From: Colwellia polaris
GTDB taxonomy: Bacteria; Pseudomonadota; Gammaproteobacteria; Enterobacterales; Alteromonadaceae
Length of the DNA: 64,000 nt
Direction of reading: 5' to 3'
Assembly (NCBI RefSeq): GCF_002104515.1
Contig: NZ_NBOE01000002.1
Location: 62,001 to 126,000 of the forward strand
A model generated the notes under the pieces. The model made no database searches, was not told the origin of the DNA, and saw nothing but the letters and a program-made list of their open reading frames with translations. Of this stretch, positions 37,372 to 47,515 are shown in pieces (position 1 is the stretch's first letter; the number at the start of each line of letters is the position of its first letter). The position numbers were made by a program, and so were the translations under genes.

Positions 37372-38416
37372 TGAAAATCAAGAATTAGCAACACAGCAGC
37401 CGTCTGGATTTGACGTCAATAAACTTGATGGTGGCGAAAAAGCCGCAATTTTATTATTGAGCCTGTCAGAAGAAGATGCTGCACAAATACTAAAACACTT
37501 AGAGCCTAAGCAAGTGCAAAAAGTGGGTATGATCATGGCCGGCATGGAAGATTTTTCTCAACAAAAAATCACTGCTGTACATAAATTATTTATTAACGAA
37601 ATTCAAAACTTCTCTACTATTGGTTTCCAAAGTGAAGAGTTTGTTCGAAAAGCGTTAACTGCCGCATTAGGTGAAGATAAAGCCGGTAACCTTATCGACC
37701 AAATCGTTATGGGCGGTGGTGCTAAGGGCTTAGACTCTTTAAAATGGATGGACTCGAAACAAGTTGCCAACATTATTCGCAATGAACATCCTCAAATACA
37801 AACCATTGTTTTATCTTATTTAGACCCTGAACAATCTGCAGAAATAATGACCCAATTTGCAGATAAAGTGCGCCTAGATCTTATGATGCGTATCGCCAAT
37901 TTAGAAGAAGTTCAGCCGGCGGCATTACAAGAGTTAAACGAGATCATGGAGAAACAATTTGCTGGTCAAGCGGGTGCACAAGCAGCGAAAATGGGCGGCT
38001 TAAAAGCAGCAGCCGACATTATGAACTACCTAGATACTAACGTTGAAGGTATCTTAATGGACTCAATTCGTGAGCATGACGAAGAAATGAGTCAGCAAAT
38101 TCAAGACTTAATGTTTGTCTTTGAAAACCTTGCAGATGTTGACGACAGAGGCATTCAAGCTATATTAAGAGAAGTCCAGCAAGACGCATTAATGAAAGCG
38201 ATTAAAGGTGCAGACGAAGCCTTAAGAGAAAAAATAATGTCGAACATGTCTAAACGTGCTGCTGAAATGTTGGCTGACGATCTTGAGGCCATGGGGCCCG
38301 TGCGCATAAGTGAAGTAGAAGCTGCGCAAAAAGAAATCTTGGCGGTTGCTCGTCGATTATCTGATTCAGGTGAAATTATGCTTGGCGGCGGTGGTGGTGG
38401 CGATGAATTCTTATAA
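37364..38416 (+). CDS. fliG: FliG, flagellar motor switch protein
   Basis: A 350-residue switch protein. The N-terminal FliF-binding domain has LDGGEKAAILLLSLSEEDAA. The middle EHPQ motif is seen as RNEHPQIQTIVLSYLDPEQS. The C-terminal torque helix has the charged residues in VQQDALMKAIKGADEALREK. The protein ends in a Gly-rich tail followed by DEFL. FliG meets the stator and sets torque and direction. Confidence 0.97.
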   Translation: MSDENQELATQQPSGFDVNKLDGGEKAAILLLSLSEEDAAQILKHLEPKQVQKVGMIMAGMEDFSQQKITAVHKLFINEIQNFSTIGFQSEEFVRKALTAALGEDKAGNLIDQIVMGGGAKGLDSLKWMDSKQVANIIRNEHPQIQTIVLSYLDPEQSAEIMTQFADKVRLDLMMRIANLEEVQPAALQELNEIMEKQFAGQAGAQAAKMGGLKAAADIMNYLDTNVEGILMDSIREHDEEMSQQIQDLMFVFENLADVDDRGIQAILREVQQDALMKAIKGADEALREKIMSNMSKRAAEMLADDLEAMGPVRISEVEAAQKEILAVARRLSDSGEIMLGGGGGGDEFL

Positions 38417-38440
38417 TATAGCCTCAATGAGAAATAGATA

Positions 38441-39235
38441 ATGTCGACGAAGCCAACGCCAAAACCTGATAAGCAAGAAGATAAAAAATCAGCCCAAGTT
38501 GATACTTGGGCTGTTCCAAATGTGCAATCAGACATAGAAGAACCTCAAGGGCAGACTAATGCTTTAGGAAAATCACGCAATTGGCGTTATGAACCACCAG
38601 AAGAAACCAATGTTGCTGAGCCAGAACCTCTAACAGCACAAGACATAGAAGACATTCGCCAGGCGGCATTTGATGAAGGTTTCTCTCAAGGCAAAGCCGA
38701 TGGTTTTGCTAAAGGCTTTGAAGAAGGTAAAATAAGTGGTCACGAAGAAGGGCTAAGCACTGGCCACAAAGAAGGTGTATCGCAAGGTCTAGCTGAAGGT
38801 AAAGAGACAAATGATCAGCAAGTTGCAGCCATGCAAGCGCTAATCGAACAATTGCACCAGCCTTTGCTTAACGTAGAAAAAAACGTTGAAGCGCAACTAT
38901 TACAATTGGTAGTACAACTTACACAAGCTGTAACTAAACATGAAGCTAAAACCAATCCTGATATACTTTTATCTGCCATTGCAGAAGGTATTAAAGCCTT
39001 GCCAGGGCAAGAGTCTCAAACACAAATTTTATTGCACCCACAAGACATTAAATTGGTCGAGCAACAATTCGGCGCAAGTCATATCAAAGAGCAAGGTTGG
39101 CGTTTACTTGCTGCTCCACAGTTAAGTCCTGGCAGTTGCCAAATTGAAAATAGTACTTCAAATATTGACCTCAGTGTTAAATCACGTTTAAACGAAGTGT
39201 TGGAATCTTTTTTGCAAGAAGCATTACATCAATAA
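38441..39235 (+). CDS. fliH: FliH, negative regulator of the export ATPase
   Basis: A 264-residue peripheral export protein. A run of Gly-x3-Gly repeats (FSQGKADGFAKGFEEGKISG and onward, about residues 80-125) forms the expected FliH helix. The C-terminal part resembles the V-ATPase E/FliH domain (VVQLTQAVTKHEAKTNPDIL). FliH dimers bind FliI and dock it to the export gate via FliN. A 194-nt gap separates it from fliI, which is unusual here. Confidence 0.93.
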   Translation: MSTKPTPKPDKQEDKKSAQVDTWAVPNVQSDIEEPQGQTNALGKSRNWRYEPPEETNVAEPEPLTAQDIEDIRQAAFDEGFSQGKADGFAKGFEEGKISGHEEGLSTGHKEGVSQGLAEGKETNDQQVAAMQALIEQLHQPLLNVEKNVEAQLLQLVVQLTQAVTKHEAKTNPDILLSAIAEGIKALPGQESQTQILLHPQDIKLVEQQFGASHIKEQGWRLLAAPQLSPGSCQIENSTSNIDLSVKSRLNEVLESFLQEALHQ

Positions 39236-39429
39236 TTTTTGCTTTTGAACGTCAAGTTTTTAACGATATAGGTATTTTAAGCAAAGTAAAAACGCATAAA
39301 CTGTCATTAATATCGTAGTAACACTCACTATAGCGCAATGAGTAATTATTCTTTTCGTTTCAAAAAAGCAGAGTAAATATAACAAAATTGCAAGTCGCAT
39401 CGTTAAATCACCTAAAAGCGTAAACATCC

Positions 39430-40794
39430 ATGGTTGACATAAATCGCATAACAGAACGTTTAAAAAGCTGTGAAAAACTTATACATCCGCAAAGTGTTTC
39501 TGTGGCTGGGCGTTTAGTACGTGTAGTAGGGTTAACGTTAGAAGCGGTTGGCGTGAAAGCACCCGTAGGTAGCCAATGTTTAGTTGAAACTTCTCAAGGT
39601 GATCTTATTGCTGAAATAGTTGGCTTCTCGCAAGACACCACCTTTTTAATGCCAGAACAAAGTTTACAAGGCGTATTGCCTGGCGCGCGTGTTGTGCCGT
39701 TATCAACTAAAGCGCGATTACCCCTTTCTATGGACTTACTCGGGCGTGTTGTTGATGGCGTGGGTAAACCGCTTGATGGTAAAGGCCCATTAAAAGCGTC
39801 AGAAAATTATCAATACGACAGCAAACCTATTAATCCACTTTCAAGACGAGCCATTAGCGAACCTCTCGATGTTGGCGTACGCTCAATTAATAGTTTTCTT
39901 ACCGTTGGTGTAGGACAACGTATGGGTTTATTTGCTGGCTCAGGTGTCGGTAAAAGTGTGCTATTAGGCATGATGACTCGTGGAACAAGTGCTGACGTTA
40001 TTGTTGTTGGACTTATTGGTGAACGTGGTCGAGAAGTAAAAGAGTTTATTGAAGAAATTTTAGGTGAAGAAGGACGATCGCGCTCTGTGGTGGTTGCTGC
40101 TCCTGCCGATAATTCACCATTAATGCGTTTAAAAGGCTGTGAAACTGCGGTACAGATTAGTGAATATTTTCGTGATCAAGGCTTAAATGTTTTATTATTA
40201 ATTGACTCACTCACCCGATATGCACAAGCTCAACGTGAAATTGCCTTAGCAGTAGGCGAGCCACCAGCTACCAAAGGTTACCCACCTTCAGTGTTCTCTA
40301 AGTTACCACAATTGGTTGAACGTGCTGGTAATGGTGGTGATGGGCAAGGCTCTATTAGTGCTTTTTTTACTGTATTAACCGAAGGTGATGACTTACAAGA
40401 CCCTATTGCTGATGCCGCTCGCGCCATTTTAGATGGTCATATTGTGCTATCACGAAAATTAGCCGATGCTGGGCATTACCCTGCGGTTGATATTGAAGGT
40501 TCAATCAGCCGTGTTATGCCAATGGTAACGAGTGCAGAACATCAACAATTGGCGAGACAATTACGCCAAGTCTACGCGCTGTACCAAGAAAACAAAGATC
40601 TAATTTCTATTGGCGCTTATAGCCGAGGGACTGATCCAAGAATCGATCAAGCAATAGACTTACAGCCGGTGATTCAATTTTTCTTACAACAAAAAATGCT
40701 TGAAATTATTCCGTATGATCAAAGTTTAACTCAGCTGCAAGAAGTATTAGCTGCGGCACAGGCTCATGCTCAACAAAACCAACCTGCACAATAA
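39430..40794 (+). CDS. fliI: FliI, flagellar export ATPase
   Basis: A 454-residue F1-beta-like ATPase. Walker A is in [16 protein letters not shown], Walker B in [14 protein letters not shown], and [20 protein letters not shown] is the family signature. It energises loading of export substrates with FliH and FliJ. The start at 39430 follows directly an in-frame stop (TAA at 39421), so no longer form exists; yet no Shine-Dalgarno sequence is visible before it. Confidence 0.96.
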   Translation: MVDINRITERLKSCEKLIHPQSVSVAGRLVRVVGLTLEAVGVKAPVGSQCLVETSQGDLIAEIVGFSQDTTFLMPEQSLQGVLPGARVVPLSTKARLPLSMDLLGRVVDGVGKPLDGKGPLKASENYQYDSKPINPLSRRAISEPLDVGVRSINSFLTVGVGQRMGLFAGSGVGKSVLLGMMTRGTSADVIVVGLIGERGREVKEFIEEILGEEGRSRSVVVAAPADNSPLMRLKGCETAVQISEYFRDQGLNVLLLIDSLTRYAQAQREIALAVGEPPATKGYPPSVFSKLPQLVERAGNGGDGQGSISAFFTVLTEGDDLQDPIADAARAILDGHIVLSRKLADAGHYPAVDIEGSISRVMPMVTSAEHQQLARQLRQVYALYQENKDLISIGAYSRGTDPRIDQAIDLQPVIQFFLQQKMLEIIPYDQSLTQLQEVLAAAQAHAQQNQPAQ

Positions 40795-40812
40795 AGTTAA
40801 GGTCATAACATC

Positions 40813-41247
40813 ATGAAACAGTTAAATACCTTATATAAATTCGAACTCGAAAAAGAGCAAAAAGCCTCGCAAGCATTACAAGCAGCTGAGCTTGACTATC
40901 AACAAAACCAAGATCGCTTGAAAAACGTTAGCGATTATCGTTTAGAGTATATGCGTCGACTTAATCAGCGTTCATTAGAAGGAATAGACAGCGCGACGTA
41001 TAGTCACTTTCATGCCTTTATTGCTAAATTAGATAATGCTGCTCAGCAAGTTAAAATCGCAGTGCATCAAGCTAAAGCATTAGTCGAGACTAGAAAAAAA
41101 CAATGGTTAGAGCAGCGCCGTAAAATACAAGCGGTTGAGTTATTACGAGATAAAAAACTCGCCATTTTAGCGCTTGCCGCCAATAAGCAAGAGCAAAAAA
41201 TGTTTGATGAAATTGCTACTCAGCAATATGTTCGTCGCAATAGATAA
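40813..41247 (+). CDS. fliJ: FliJ, export ATPase stalk and chaperone escort
   Basis: A 144-residue, almost wholly coiled-coil protein rich in Gln, Lys and Glu (LNTLYKFELEKEQKASQALQ; LRDKKLAILALAANKQEQKM). Length and position right after fliI match FliJ, which sits in the FliI ring centre and links to FlhA. It lies 18 nt after fliI. Confidence 0.92.
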   Translation: MKQLNTLYKFELEKEQKASQALQAAELDYQQNQDRLKNVSDYRLEYMRRLNQRSLEGIDSATYSHFHAFIAKLDNAAQQVKIAVHQAKALVETRKKQWLEQRRKIQAVELLRDKKLAILALAANKQEQKMFDEIATQQYVRRNR

Positions 41248-41388
41248 AATTAATTCCCTCACCGCCAGCTGGTATATATTTTAACACTTGCTTTCTCCAG
41301 ATATGAAAAATATTACAGACCAGAAAAACTAAGTCATTCAAATCGAGCTAAACTCATCTAAGCCAAACTATACTTGTTTAAGTTGGTT

Positions 41389-41404
41389 TGGAACGATTTT
41401 TGCT
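41389..41404 (+). promoter_or_regulatory. Sigma-54 promoter of fliK and downstream genes
   Basis: TGGAACGATTTTTGCT has GG/GC at correct spacing and matches at most consensus positions. It lies 64 nt before the fliK start in a 220-nt gap after fliJ. It implies that fliK-flhB can be transcribed apart from fliE-fliJ. Confidence 0.78.
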
Positions 41405-41467
41405 TGATTATTAACAGCAAGTTACTTTTTAAATTGCGCTTATGTTTTAATTTAGGAAAGGTTGATT

Positions 41468-43780
41468 ATGTACCAAGTGAGTTTATTGTCTTCTGATGTT
41501 GGTAAATCCTCTGATTTATTAGGGGGTAAAGGAGATATCGCCAATAAAAGTCAAGCTAATGGCAATGCGTTTTCTGATGTTATGGATCAACATAACCCTA
41601 ATAAAAGCACCACAGAAGCGAATGCTAAAAAAAGTACAGGTGGCAATCTTGAGCCGACAGCGGCAGAACAGCCACCACTTATTGAAAAAAATGGCACAGC
41701 GATTAAACGCATACGCCATGATCTTAAAGATGCTCATACTTTACCTGTGCCTTTACCTGTAGAAGATGAGTCATCAATAGTGGGCTCAACTAGTGTTGTC
41801 AAATCAACCACTTTACCCGTTTCATTTGTAATCGATAATGAAGCTATGTCAGCAAAATTAAAAGCTGAAAAAGCCATAAATGATGATGCACACACTTTAC
41901 CCGTGCCTTTGCCGATTGATGATGAATCTTTAGTTACTCATTCATTAGCTGAAAATGCTTATATCACACCTGTAACGGCAGAAGAAAAGACTTTAATATC
42001 TGCAGAAGAATCAACTGTAGATCCTGTAATCAATAAAAAAGCTAACGAGCATACACTACCTGTGCCCGTTGCTCCCACTCATGATAAAAATAATAGTCTT
42101 ATTGCTAATGAGGCAAGGTTAAATGGCGCTAGCTCAGCGGTGAGTTCGGATAAAGTAGCATTAGCAAGTTCATCCCAGCAAGAGGTGAAAGCTAGCTTAA
42201 ATGGTGGACAGGCTGTAGCTCAGAGTGCAGGTCAGAACGTGTCAGTAGGTACTGAAAAAAGTGCTGAACATGACGAAACAGTTGATCTGTTAAAAATGTT
42301 AAGTGGGGCACAGAAATTATTAACAAAATCAGCACAAGCTACCAGCGTAGAAAACAGTGTAAATAGCGGTATAGAAAAAAGTATAGATAACACTGAGATT
42401 AAACCTAATACGCAACAAAATGTATCCGGTACAACGACTAAAACATCGGCTGAGTCATTACAAGATAAGCGTATAGAAGCTGGAAAAAATACAACCTTTA
42501 CTAGCGCGATCGATACCAAAATCCCTGCAAGTAATAAGTTGAATGAGCAAGCGATTAATGCCAATTCAACCGCCACTACAGATAAGCTAACAACGCCATC
42601 TGTAACGGATGAAATGACCAACCTTATCGACAGCACTAAAAATGATAAAAACAAATTAGTTGATAATAAAGATATTACAAACGAAAAGTCAGTAGCAGCA
42701 AATCTTTCTGATAATGATATTAGTGCCAACAAAAATAATGTCACTAAAGCACTAGAGTTAGCTCAAAGCCAAGAAAACGCTATGCATGAATCTACTGAAC
42801 ATAAAAAGGCTTTAGCGGCAGAACAAGCCACTGAAAAGCTAACTAATATTAAAGGCGATGCAGTTGCTGTAGAACACACTAAAAAATCAACAGAAACCCA
42901 AACCTTTGTTAATAAAGTCAGTGCAGCTGAAACCAACGAGTCAAAATTACCCGTAGCAGAATTGAAAAAAGAAGCGAATGCGGGTGATATGGCTCAACGA
43001 CCTCAGGTTAATCAAAGTACAGCAACAGTAATACCAACTTCACCAACAGATAAAAATGCTGACGGTTCACATAAAAATACCGTAATTGATGAAGCAACTA
43101 AACTAGCGAATACTTCAGACGAAGAACAAACAACGTTAAAGTCGACAGACGATAAAAAAGCCAATCAAACTGAAAAAGCAATATCAGCCTTTAATCCTGT
43201 AATTAACCATTCAGTTAATGCGCAAGCCGCTAGAACCTTAACAAGCGCTGCAGAATTAAATGCGCATCAAGAGCAAAGCTTTGAAAATACCCTTAACCAA
43301 CTCAATACCAATACCGTACAAACACAGAAATCTATAACCGCTATTAACACTGAAACCATTGCCATTTATCGTAAAGATTTTGCAAATGCGGTTAAAGATA
43401 AAGTGATGGTAATGATTAATCAAAAAATTCAACAGGTTGAAATACAATTAGACCCGCCTGAAATGGGTAATATTCACGTTAAAGTGAACCTACAAAATGA
43501 GCAAGCGGCAGTACAATTTGTTGTACAAAACCAACAGGCCAAAGACGCGCTAGAGCAAAATATGAACAAGCTACGCGAGATGTTAGCCCAAAGCGGTGTT
43601 GATGTTGGCGATGCAAACATAGAACAAGGACAAGCCAGTGAGCAAAACGAACAGGGCTTTAATCAAACGACCAATAACGGTACAAGTGTAGCATCAGCTG
43701 AAGATAACTTCGGTGAAAATGACTCGGCAGTGCTTGATGTGGTTAAAGCTTCATCAACTGGTGTCGATTACTACGCTTAA
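41468..43780 (+). CDS. fliK: FliK, hook-length control protein (long form with LPVP repeats)
   Basis: A 770-residue protein, nearly twice Salmonella FliK (405). I use the ATG at 41468 with its AGGAAAGG ribosome site. The C-terminal substrate-switch domain is intact (VQIQ/VEIQLDPPEMGNIHVKVNL near 658, then QFVVQNQQAKDALEQNMNKL). The long N-terminal part is polar, Thr/Lys/Asn-rich and low in order. It holds three copies of HTLPVP(L/V) at about 90, 142 and 195 and a looser one near 114. FliK measures the hook and switches FlhB to filament export. Confidence 0.93.
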   Translation: MYQVSLLSSDVGKSSDLLGGKGDIANKSQANGNAFSDVMDQHNPNKSTTEANAKKSTGGNLEPTAAEQPPLIEKNGTAIKRIRHDLKDAHTLPVPLPVEDESSIVGSTSVVKSTTLPVSFVIDNEAMSAKLKAEKAINDDAHTLPVPLPIDDESLVTHSLAENAYITPVTAEEKTLISAEESTVDPVINKKANEHTLPVPVAPTHDKNNSLIANEARLNGASSAVSSDKVALASSSQQEVKASLNGGQAVAQSAGQNVSVGTEKSAEHDETVDLLKMLSGAQKLLTKSAQATSVENSVNSGIEKSIDNTEIKPNTQQNVSGTTTKTSAESLQDKRIEAGKNTTFTSAIDTKIPASNKLNEQAINANSTATTDKLTTPSVTDEMTNLIDSTKNDKNKLVDNKDITNEKSVAANLSDNDISANKNNVTKALELAQSQENAMHESTEHKKALAAEQATEKLTNIKGDAVAVEHTKKSTETQTFVNKVSAAETNESKLPVAELKKEANAGDMAQRPQVNQSTATVIPTSPTDKNADGSHKNTVIDEATKLANTSDEEQTTLKSTDDKKANQTEKAISAFNPVINHSVNAQAARTLTSAAELNAHQEQSFENTLNQLNTNTVQTQKSITAINTETIAIYRKDFANAVKDKVMVMINQKIQQVEIQLDPPEMGNIHVKVNLQNEQAAVQFVVQNQQAKDALEQNMNKLREMLAQSGVDVGDANIEQGQASEQNEQGFNQTTNNGTSVASAEDNFGENDSAVLDVVKASSTGVDYYA
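41729..42073 (+). repeat. HTLPVPLP amino-acid repeats within fliK
   Basis: DAHTLPVPLPVEDES, DAHTLPVPLPIDDES and EHTLPVPVAPTHD are spaced by about 52-53 residues. The similar spacing and flanks point to segment duplication in the N-terminal ruler region. Confidence 0.75.
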
Positions 43781-43882
43781 TTGATGAATAGAGCCACAAT
43801 ACTTGATAAAACTCTTTGGTTTAGCGGCTATTCAACGATATAGTTTAACAAGTACTTTAAAAAATCTTCAAAGGAAGGGCAA

Positions 43883-44422
43883 ATGGCTGACGAAAAAGAA
43901 CTTGAACTAGATAATTCAGGTAAAAAAAAGAAGCTGATTATTATTATCGCTATTGTCGTTATTTTAGCTGCTGGCGGCGGAGCTGCCGCATTTTTTATGT
44001 TAGGCGGCGAAGATGAAACTGCACAAGCAGGCGTTGATACTGAACTAAGTGCTGATGGTGAAGCAGCAGAATCTGGTGCAGTAGCTGAAGGCCCAGCACT
44101 TGGTTCAGCCTTGTATGTCCCTATGCCCCGACCATTTCGTTTTAATGTGCCAGGCAACGCAAGAGATCGTTTTGTTGAAATTCGAGTGCAATTGCTTGTA
44201 CGAGGAGCAGAAAATGAAGAAGCAGCCAAAAAGCATATACCGCTTATTGAAAGTACCTTACTCGGTGTTTTCTCACAATCAAGCGCCGACGATTTAGCAA
44301 CAAGTGCCGGAAAAACTTCTTTAAAACAATCAGCTTTGGTTGAAGTGCAAAGTATTATGAAAGAAATAGAAGACGCTGATGTTGTTGAAAAAGTATTATT
44401 TACTGGCTTCGTAATGCAATAA
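43883..44422 (+). CDS. fliL: FliL, stator-associated membrane protein
   Basis: A 179-residue protein with one membrane span after a charged head (KKKKLIIIIAIVVILAAGGG near 15-34) and a periplasmic C-terminal FliL domain (PRPFRFNVPGNARDRFVEIR near 75). It supports stator function near the MS ring. Ribosome site AAAGGAAGG. It lies between fliK and fliM as usual. Confidence 0.95.
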   Translation: MADEKELELDNSGKKKKLIIIIAIVVILAAGGGAAAFFMLGGEDETAQAGVDTELSADGEAAESGAVAEGPALGSALYVPMPRPFRFNVPGNARDRFVEIRVQLLVRGAENEEAAKKHIPLIESTLLGVFSQSSADDLATSAGKTSLKQSALVEVQSIMKEIEDADVVEKVLFTGFVMQ

Positions 44423-44552
44423 AAAATAATAGCCAGATTAGCTAAACGCACTTTATAAATGCATAAAGTGCTAAAAAACAACAACTAGTAATTTTTCCAT
44501 AAAACACGAAGTAAACAGCGTAATTACATTAACAAGATAAAGAGACTGTCGA

Positions 44553-45614
44553 GTGAGTGATTTATTATCTCAAGAGGAAATTGATGCACTTTTACATGGT
44601 GTAGATGATGTTGAAGAAGAAGACATTGTAGAAGACTTTTCCTCAGCTGAGGGGACGATGGATTACGATTTTTCTTCCCAAGATCGTATTGTGCGTGGGC
44701 GCATGCCAACCTTAGAAATGGTTAATGAACGATTCGCTCGTCATATGCGCATTAGCCTATTTAATATGATGCGCCGATCTGCTGAAGTGTCGATAAACGG
44801 CATTCAAATGATTAAATTTGGCGAATACGTACATACCTTATTTGTGCCAACCAGTTTGAATATGGTGCGCTTTAGACCACTTAAAGGCACTGCACTCATT
44901 ACCATGGAAGCTCGTCTGGTTTTTATTTTGGTAGACAATTTTTTTGGTGGCGATGGCCGTTATCACGCGAAAATTGAAGGTCGTGAATTTACACCAACAG
45001 AACGTCGCATTGTGCAAATGCTACTAAAAATTATTTTTGAAGATTATAAAGAAGCCTGGTCGCCCGTTATGGATGTGTCTTTTGAATATCTTGACTCAGA
45101 AGTAAACCCTTCAATGGCCAATATTGTAAGCCCAACTGAAGTGGTTGTTATTAGCTCTTTTCATATTGAACTTGATGGCGGCGGCGGCGATTTTCATGTG
45201 GCACTTCCTTATTCTATGCTAGAACCTATTCGAGAACTGCTTGATGCCGGTGTACAAAGTGATAAAGAAGATACCGACATGCGCTGGTCGAAGGCATTGC
45301 GCGATGAAATAATGGATGTGCCGGTTGAAATTTCAACAAAATTTATCGAAGTTAAGTTGTCATTGCAAAAAATTATGGACATGAAAGCCGGTGATATTAT
45401 TCCAATTGAAATGCCAGATCATATAACGGTGCTAGTGGAGAGTTTACCCTCGTTTAGAGCTAAGTTAGGGCGTAGTCGTGATAATTTAGCATTAAAAATA
45501 GAATCAAAAATTAAACGTCCAGAGCAAGTTAAATCTGAACTCACCATTCTTACTAAAGGTGGCAAGCGCTTAGACAACGATTCTGAACTGCATTTATTAG
45601 AAGATGATTTATAA
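44553..45614 (+). CDS. fliM: FliM, flagellar switch protein
   Basis: A 353-residue switch protein. The N-terminal CheY-binding peptide LLSQEEIDALLHGV is at residues 4-17. The CheC-like middle domain includes FARHMRISLFNMMRRSAEVS and FFGGDGRYHAKIEGREFTPT. The C-terminal SpoA domain has DVPVEISTKFIEVKLSLQKI. It receives CheY-P and rotates FliG. GTG start with an AAGAGAC ribosome site. Confidence 0.97.
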   Translation: MSDLLSQEEIDALLHGVDDVEEEDIVEDFSSAEGTMDYDFSSQDRIVRGRMPTLEMVNERFARHMRISLFNMMRRSAEVSINGIQMIKFGEYVHTLFVPTSLNMVRFRPLKGTALITMEARLVFILVDNFFGGDGRYHAKIEGREFTPTERRIVQMLLKIIFEDYKEAWSPVMDVSFEYLDSEVNPSMANIVSPTEVVVISSFHIELDGGGGDFHVALPYSMLEPIRELLDAGVQSDKEDTDMRWSKALRDEIMDVPVEISTKFIEVKLSLQKIMDMKAGDIIPIEMPDHITVLVESLPSFRAKLGRSRDNLALKIESKIKRPEQVKSELTILTKGGKRLDNDSELHLLEDDL

Positions 45615-45747
45615 CCCGTTTAAAAAGAAAATTTTAAAATAACTTGATTAAATGTGGTGTAAAAATCGCATAACAGCATAATAAGTAATAACAAACGAGT
45701 AGCGTGGATATTTTGACGGTACGCGATGAAAATTGAGGCAATGCAAC

Positions 45748-46140
45748 ATGAGTACAGATAACGAAGATGATTTGAGCCAATGGGATGAAGCAATGGATGA
45801 GCAAGCCGCATCTGAAGCTGCAGAAACTGTTGAGTTAGAAGACCTACAAGAAGATAGTGAAACTATTTCAGGTGAAGAGAAACATAAACTCGATGCTATT
45901 TTAGACATTCCTGTTACCATTTCAATGGAAGTAGGGCGAAGCCACATTAGTATTCGTAATTTATTACAGCTTAATCAAGGCTCAGTTGTAGAACTTGACC
46001 GCGTTGCAGGCGAAGCCTTAGATGTATTGGTTAATGGTACCTTAATCGCTCACGGCGAAGTGGTCGTGGTAAACGACAAATTTGGTATTCGTTTAACCGA
46101 TGTTATCAGCCAAGTTGAACGAATTAAAAAGTTAAAATAG
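45748..46140 (+). CDS. fliN: FliN, flagellar switch and export-docking protein
   Basis: A 130-residue protein with an acidic, Glu/Ser-rich N-terminus. The SpoA C-terminal domain reads DIPVTISMEVGRSHISIRNL, then VNGTLIAHGEVVVVNDKFGI. The ATG at 45748 with GAGG upstream is preferred to a TTG at 45733. FliN forms the bottom of the C ring and docks FliH-FliI. Confidence 0.96.
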   Translation: MSTDNEDDLSQWDEAMDEQAASEAAETVELEDLQEDSETISGEEKHKLDAILDIPVTISMEVGRSHISIRNLLQLNQGSVVELDRVAGEALDVLVNGTLIAHGEVVVVNDKFGIRLTDVISQVERIKKLK

Positions 46141-46146
46141 CCACTA

Positions 46147-46734
46147 ATGAAACAAATTTTATCGGGCATACTTATTTGGTTAGCTTTTGTTGCACCTAGC
46201 TTTACTGCAGAAGTAGTGAGTGAAGAGTTAGCGAGTGAAGAGGTAGTGAGTAATCAAGTAGCGAGTCAGACTTCATCACTTGAAGTGCTATCAACCGCTG
46301 ACGTACCTTTAGGAGAAAAAGCACCTAGTACAGCACAGAGAGTACCCCCGGTAATAGAGAAAACAGCTCCGGTTGAAGTGGGGAAACACGTAGCCGCCAA
46401 TATGGATGCCATGAGCATGATATTGTCATTACTGATGGTACTTGTGGTTATTGTTATTAGTGCGATGATATTAAAACGCTTTCAAGGTGTGCGGCATAGC
46501 ATTAATGGGCTGAAAATAGTGACTAGTTTACATTTAGGCGCTAAAGAAAAGTTAGTTGTGGTACAAGCGGGGGAAAAGCAGCTGTTACTCGGCGTTACCG
46601 CTCAACAAATTAGTTTACTAGAAACACTTGATGAACCCTTAATAAGTACAAAAGAAAATAGCGTTGATTTTGCTCAGTCGATAGCAAAACTACTTAAACA
46701 AAAAGCGATAAAAACTTATGATAAACAAGAATAA
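46147..46734 (+). CDS. fliO: FliO, export gate assembly protein
   Basis: A 195-residue protein with an N-terminal hydrophobic segment ([18 protein letters not shown]) and a second span near 90-113 ([20 protein letters not shown]), followed by a basic FliO domain ([20 protein letters not shown]). The first part has a short Val/Ser/Glu repeat ([19 protein letters not shown]). FliO helps FliP assemble. It has almost no ribosome site and lies 6 nt after fliN, suggesting translational coupling. It overlaps fliP by 17 nt. Confidence 0.88.
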   Translation: MKQILSGILIWLAFVAPSFTAEVVSEELASEEVVSNQVASQTSSLEVLSTADVPLGEKAPSTAQRVPPVIEKTAPVEVGKHVAANMDAMSMILSLLMVLVVIVISAMILKRFQGVRHSINGLKIVTSLHLGAKEKLVVVQAGEKQLLLGVTAQQISLLETLDEPLISTKENSVDFAQSIAKLLKQKAIKTYDKQE

Positions 46735-47515
46735 AAAGTCATTATTATCATTAAACAAAATCGTAACTTTACTGGTTACGATTTTGTCGTTTTTACTCAT
46801 TAGCAATACTAGTTTTGCTGCTGACGATCTTTCGTTATCGGCATTAAAATTAACCACTAATCCTGATGGCTCGCAAGAATATTCAGTAACCTTACAAATA
46901 TTAATTTTTATGACTGCGCTGAGCTTTATCCCTGCAGCAGTTATTATGATGACATCTTTCACACGTATTGTGGTGGTTATGGCTATTTTGCGACAAGCTT
47001 TTGGCTTGCAGCAAACACCGTCAAACCAAGTCATTATTGGTATTACGTTGTTTATGACATTGTTTATTATGACGCCAGTTTACAACGAAATTAATGAACG
47101 CGCGATTCAACCCTATCTACAAGAACAACTAACTTCTGTTGAGGCAATTAACAAAGCAAAAGTGCCTTTACGTGCTTTTATGTTAGAGCAAACCCGTATT
47201 AAAGATCTTGATACCTTGGCCCAAATGGCGGGTATTGAACAAGTCGACCAGCCTACAGACTTACCCATGACCGTTATTATTCCAGCCTTTGTAATTAGTG
47301 AGTTAAAAACGGCATTTCAAATTGGCTTTATGTTATTTATTCCATTTTTAATTATTGATTTAGTGGTAGCGAGTATTTTAATGGCCATGGGTATGATGAT
47401 GTTATCGCCGATGATCGTATCTTTACCGTTTAAGTTAATGTTATTTGTCTTAATTGATGGTTGGAACTTAGTCATTGGTACATTAGCAACCAGTTATGGC
47501 ATGGGAGCAACGTAA
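46718..47515 (+). CDS. fliP: FliP, core of the flagellar export gate
   Basis: A 265-residue membrane protein with a cleavable signal ([12 protein letters not shown]) and the FliP signatures [20 protein letters not shown] and [20 protein letters not shown]. Five FliP and one FliR with FliQ form the export channel. Its stop overlaps the fliQ start by 1 nt. Confidence 0.97.
   Translation: MINKNKKSLLSLNKIVTLLVTILSFLLISNTSFAADDLSLSALKLTTNPDGSQEYSVTLQILIFMTALSFIPAAVIMMTSFTRIVVVMAILRQAFGLQQTPSNQVIIGITLFMTLFIMTPVYNEINERAIQPYLQEQLTSVEAINKAKVPLRAFMLEQTRIKDLDTLAQMAGIEQVDQPTDLPMTVIIPAFVISELKTAFQIGFMLFIPFLIIDLVVASILMAMGMMMLSPMIVSLPFKLMLFVLIDGWNLVIGTLATSYGMGAT

Noticed and set aside
42232-42744. 170-residue hydrophobic minus-strand ORF over fliK
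   Set aside because: Arises from the low-complexity Thr/Lys/Asn region of fliK read backwards; no start signal.
43828-44484. 218-residue minus-strand ORF over fliL
   Set aside because: It mirrors the fliL reading frame and encodes a biased Ser/Ala-rich protein with no ribosome site or family features; fliL on the plus strand explains the region.
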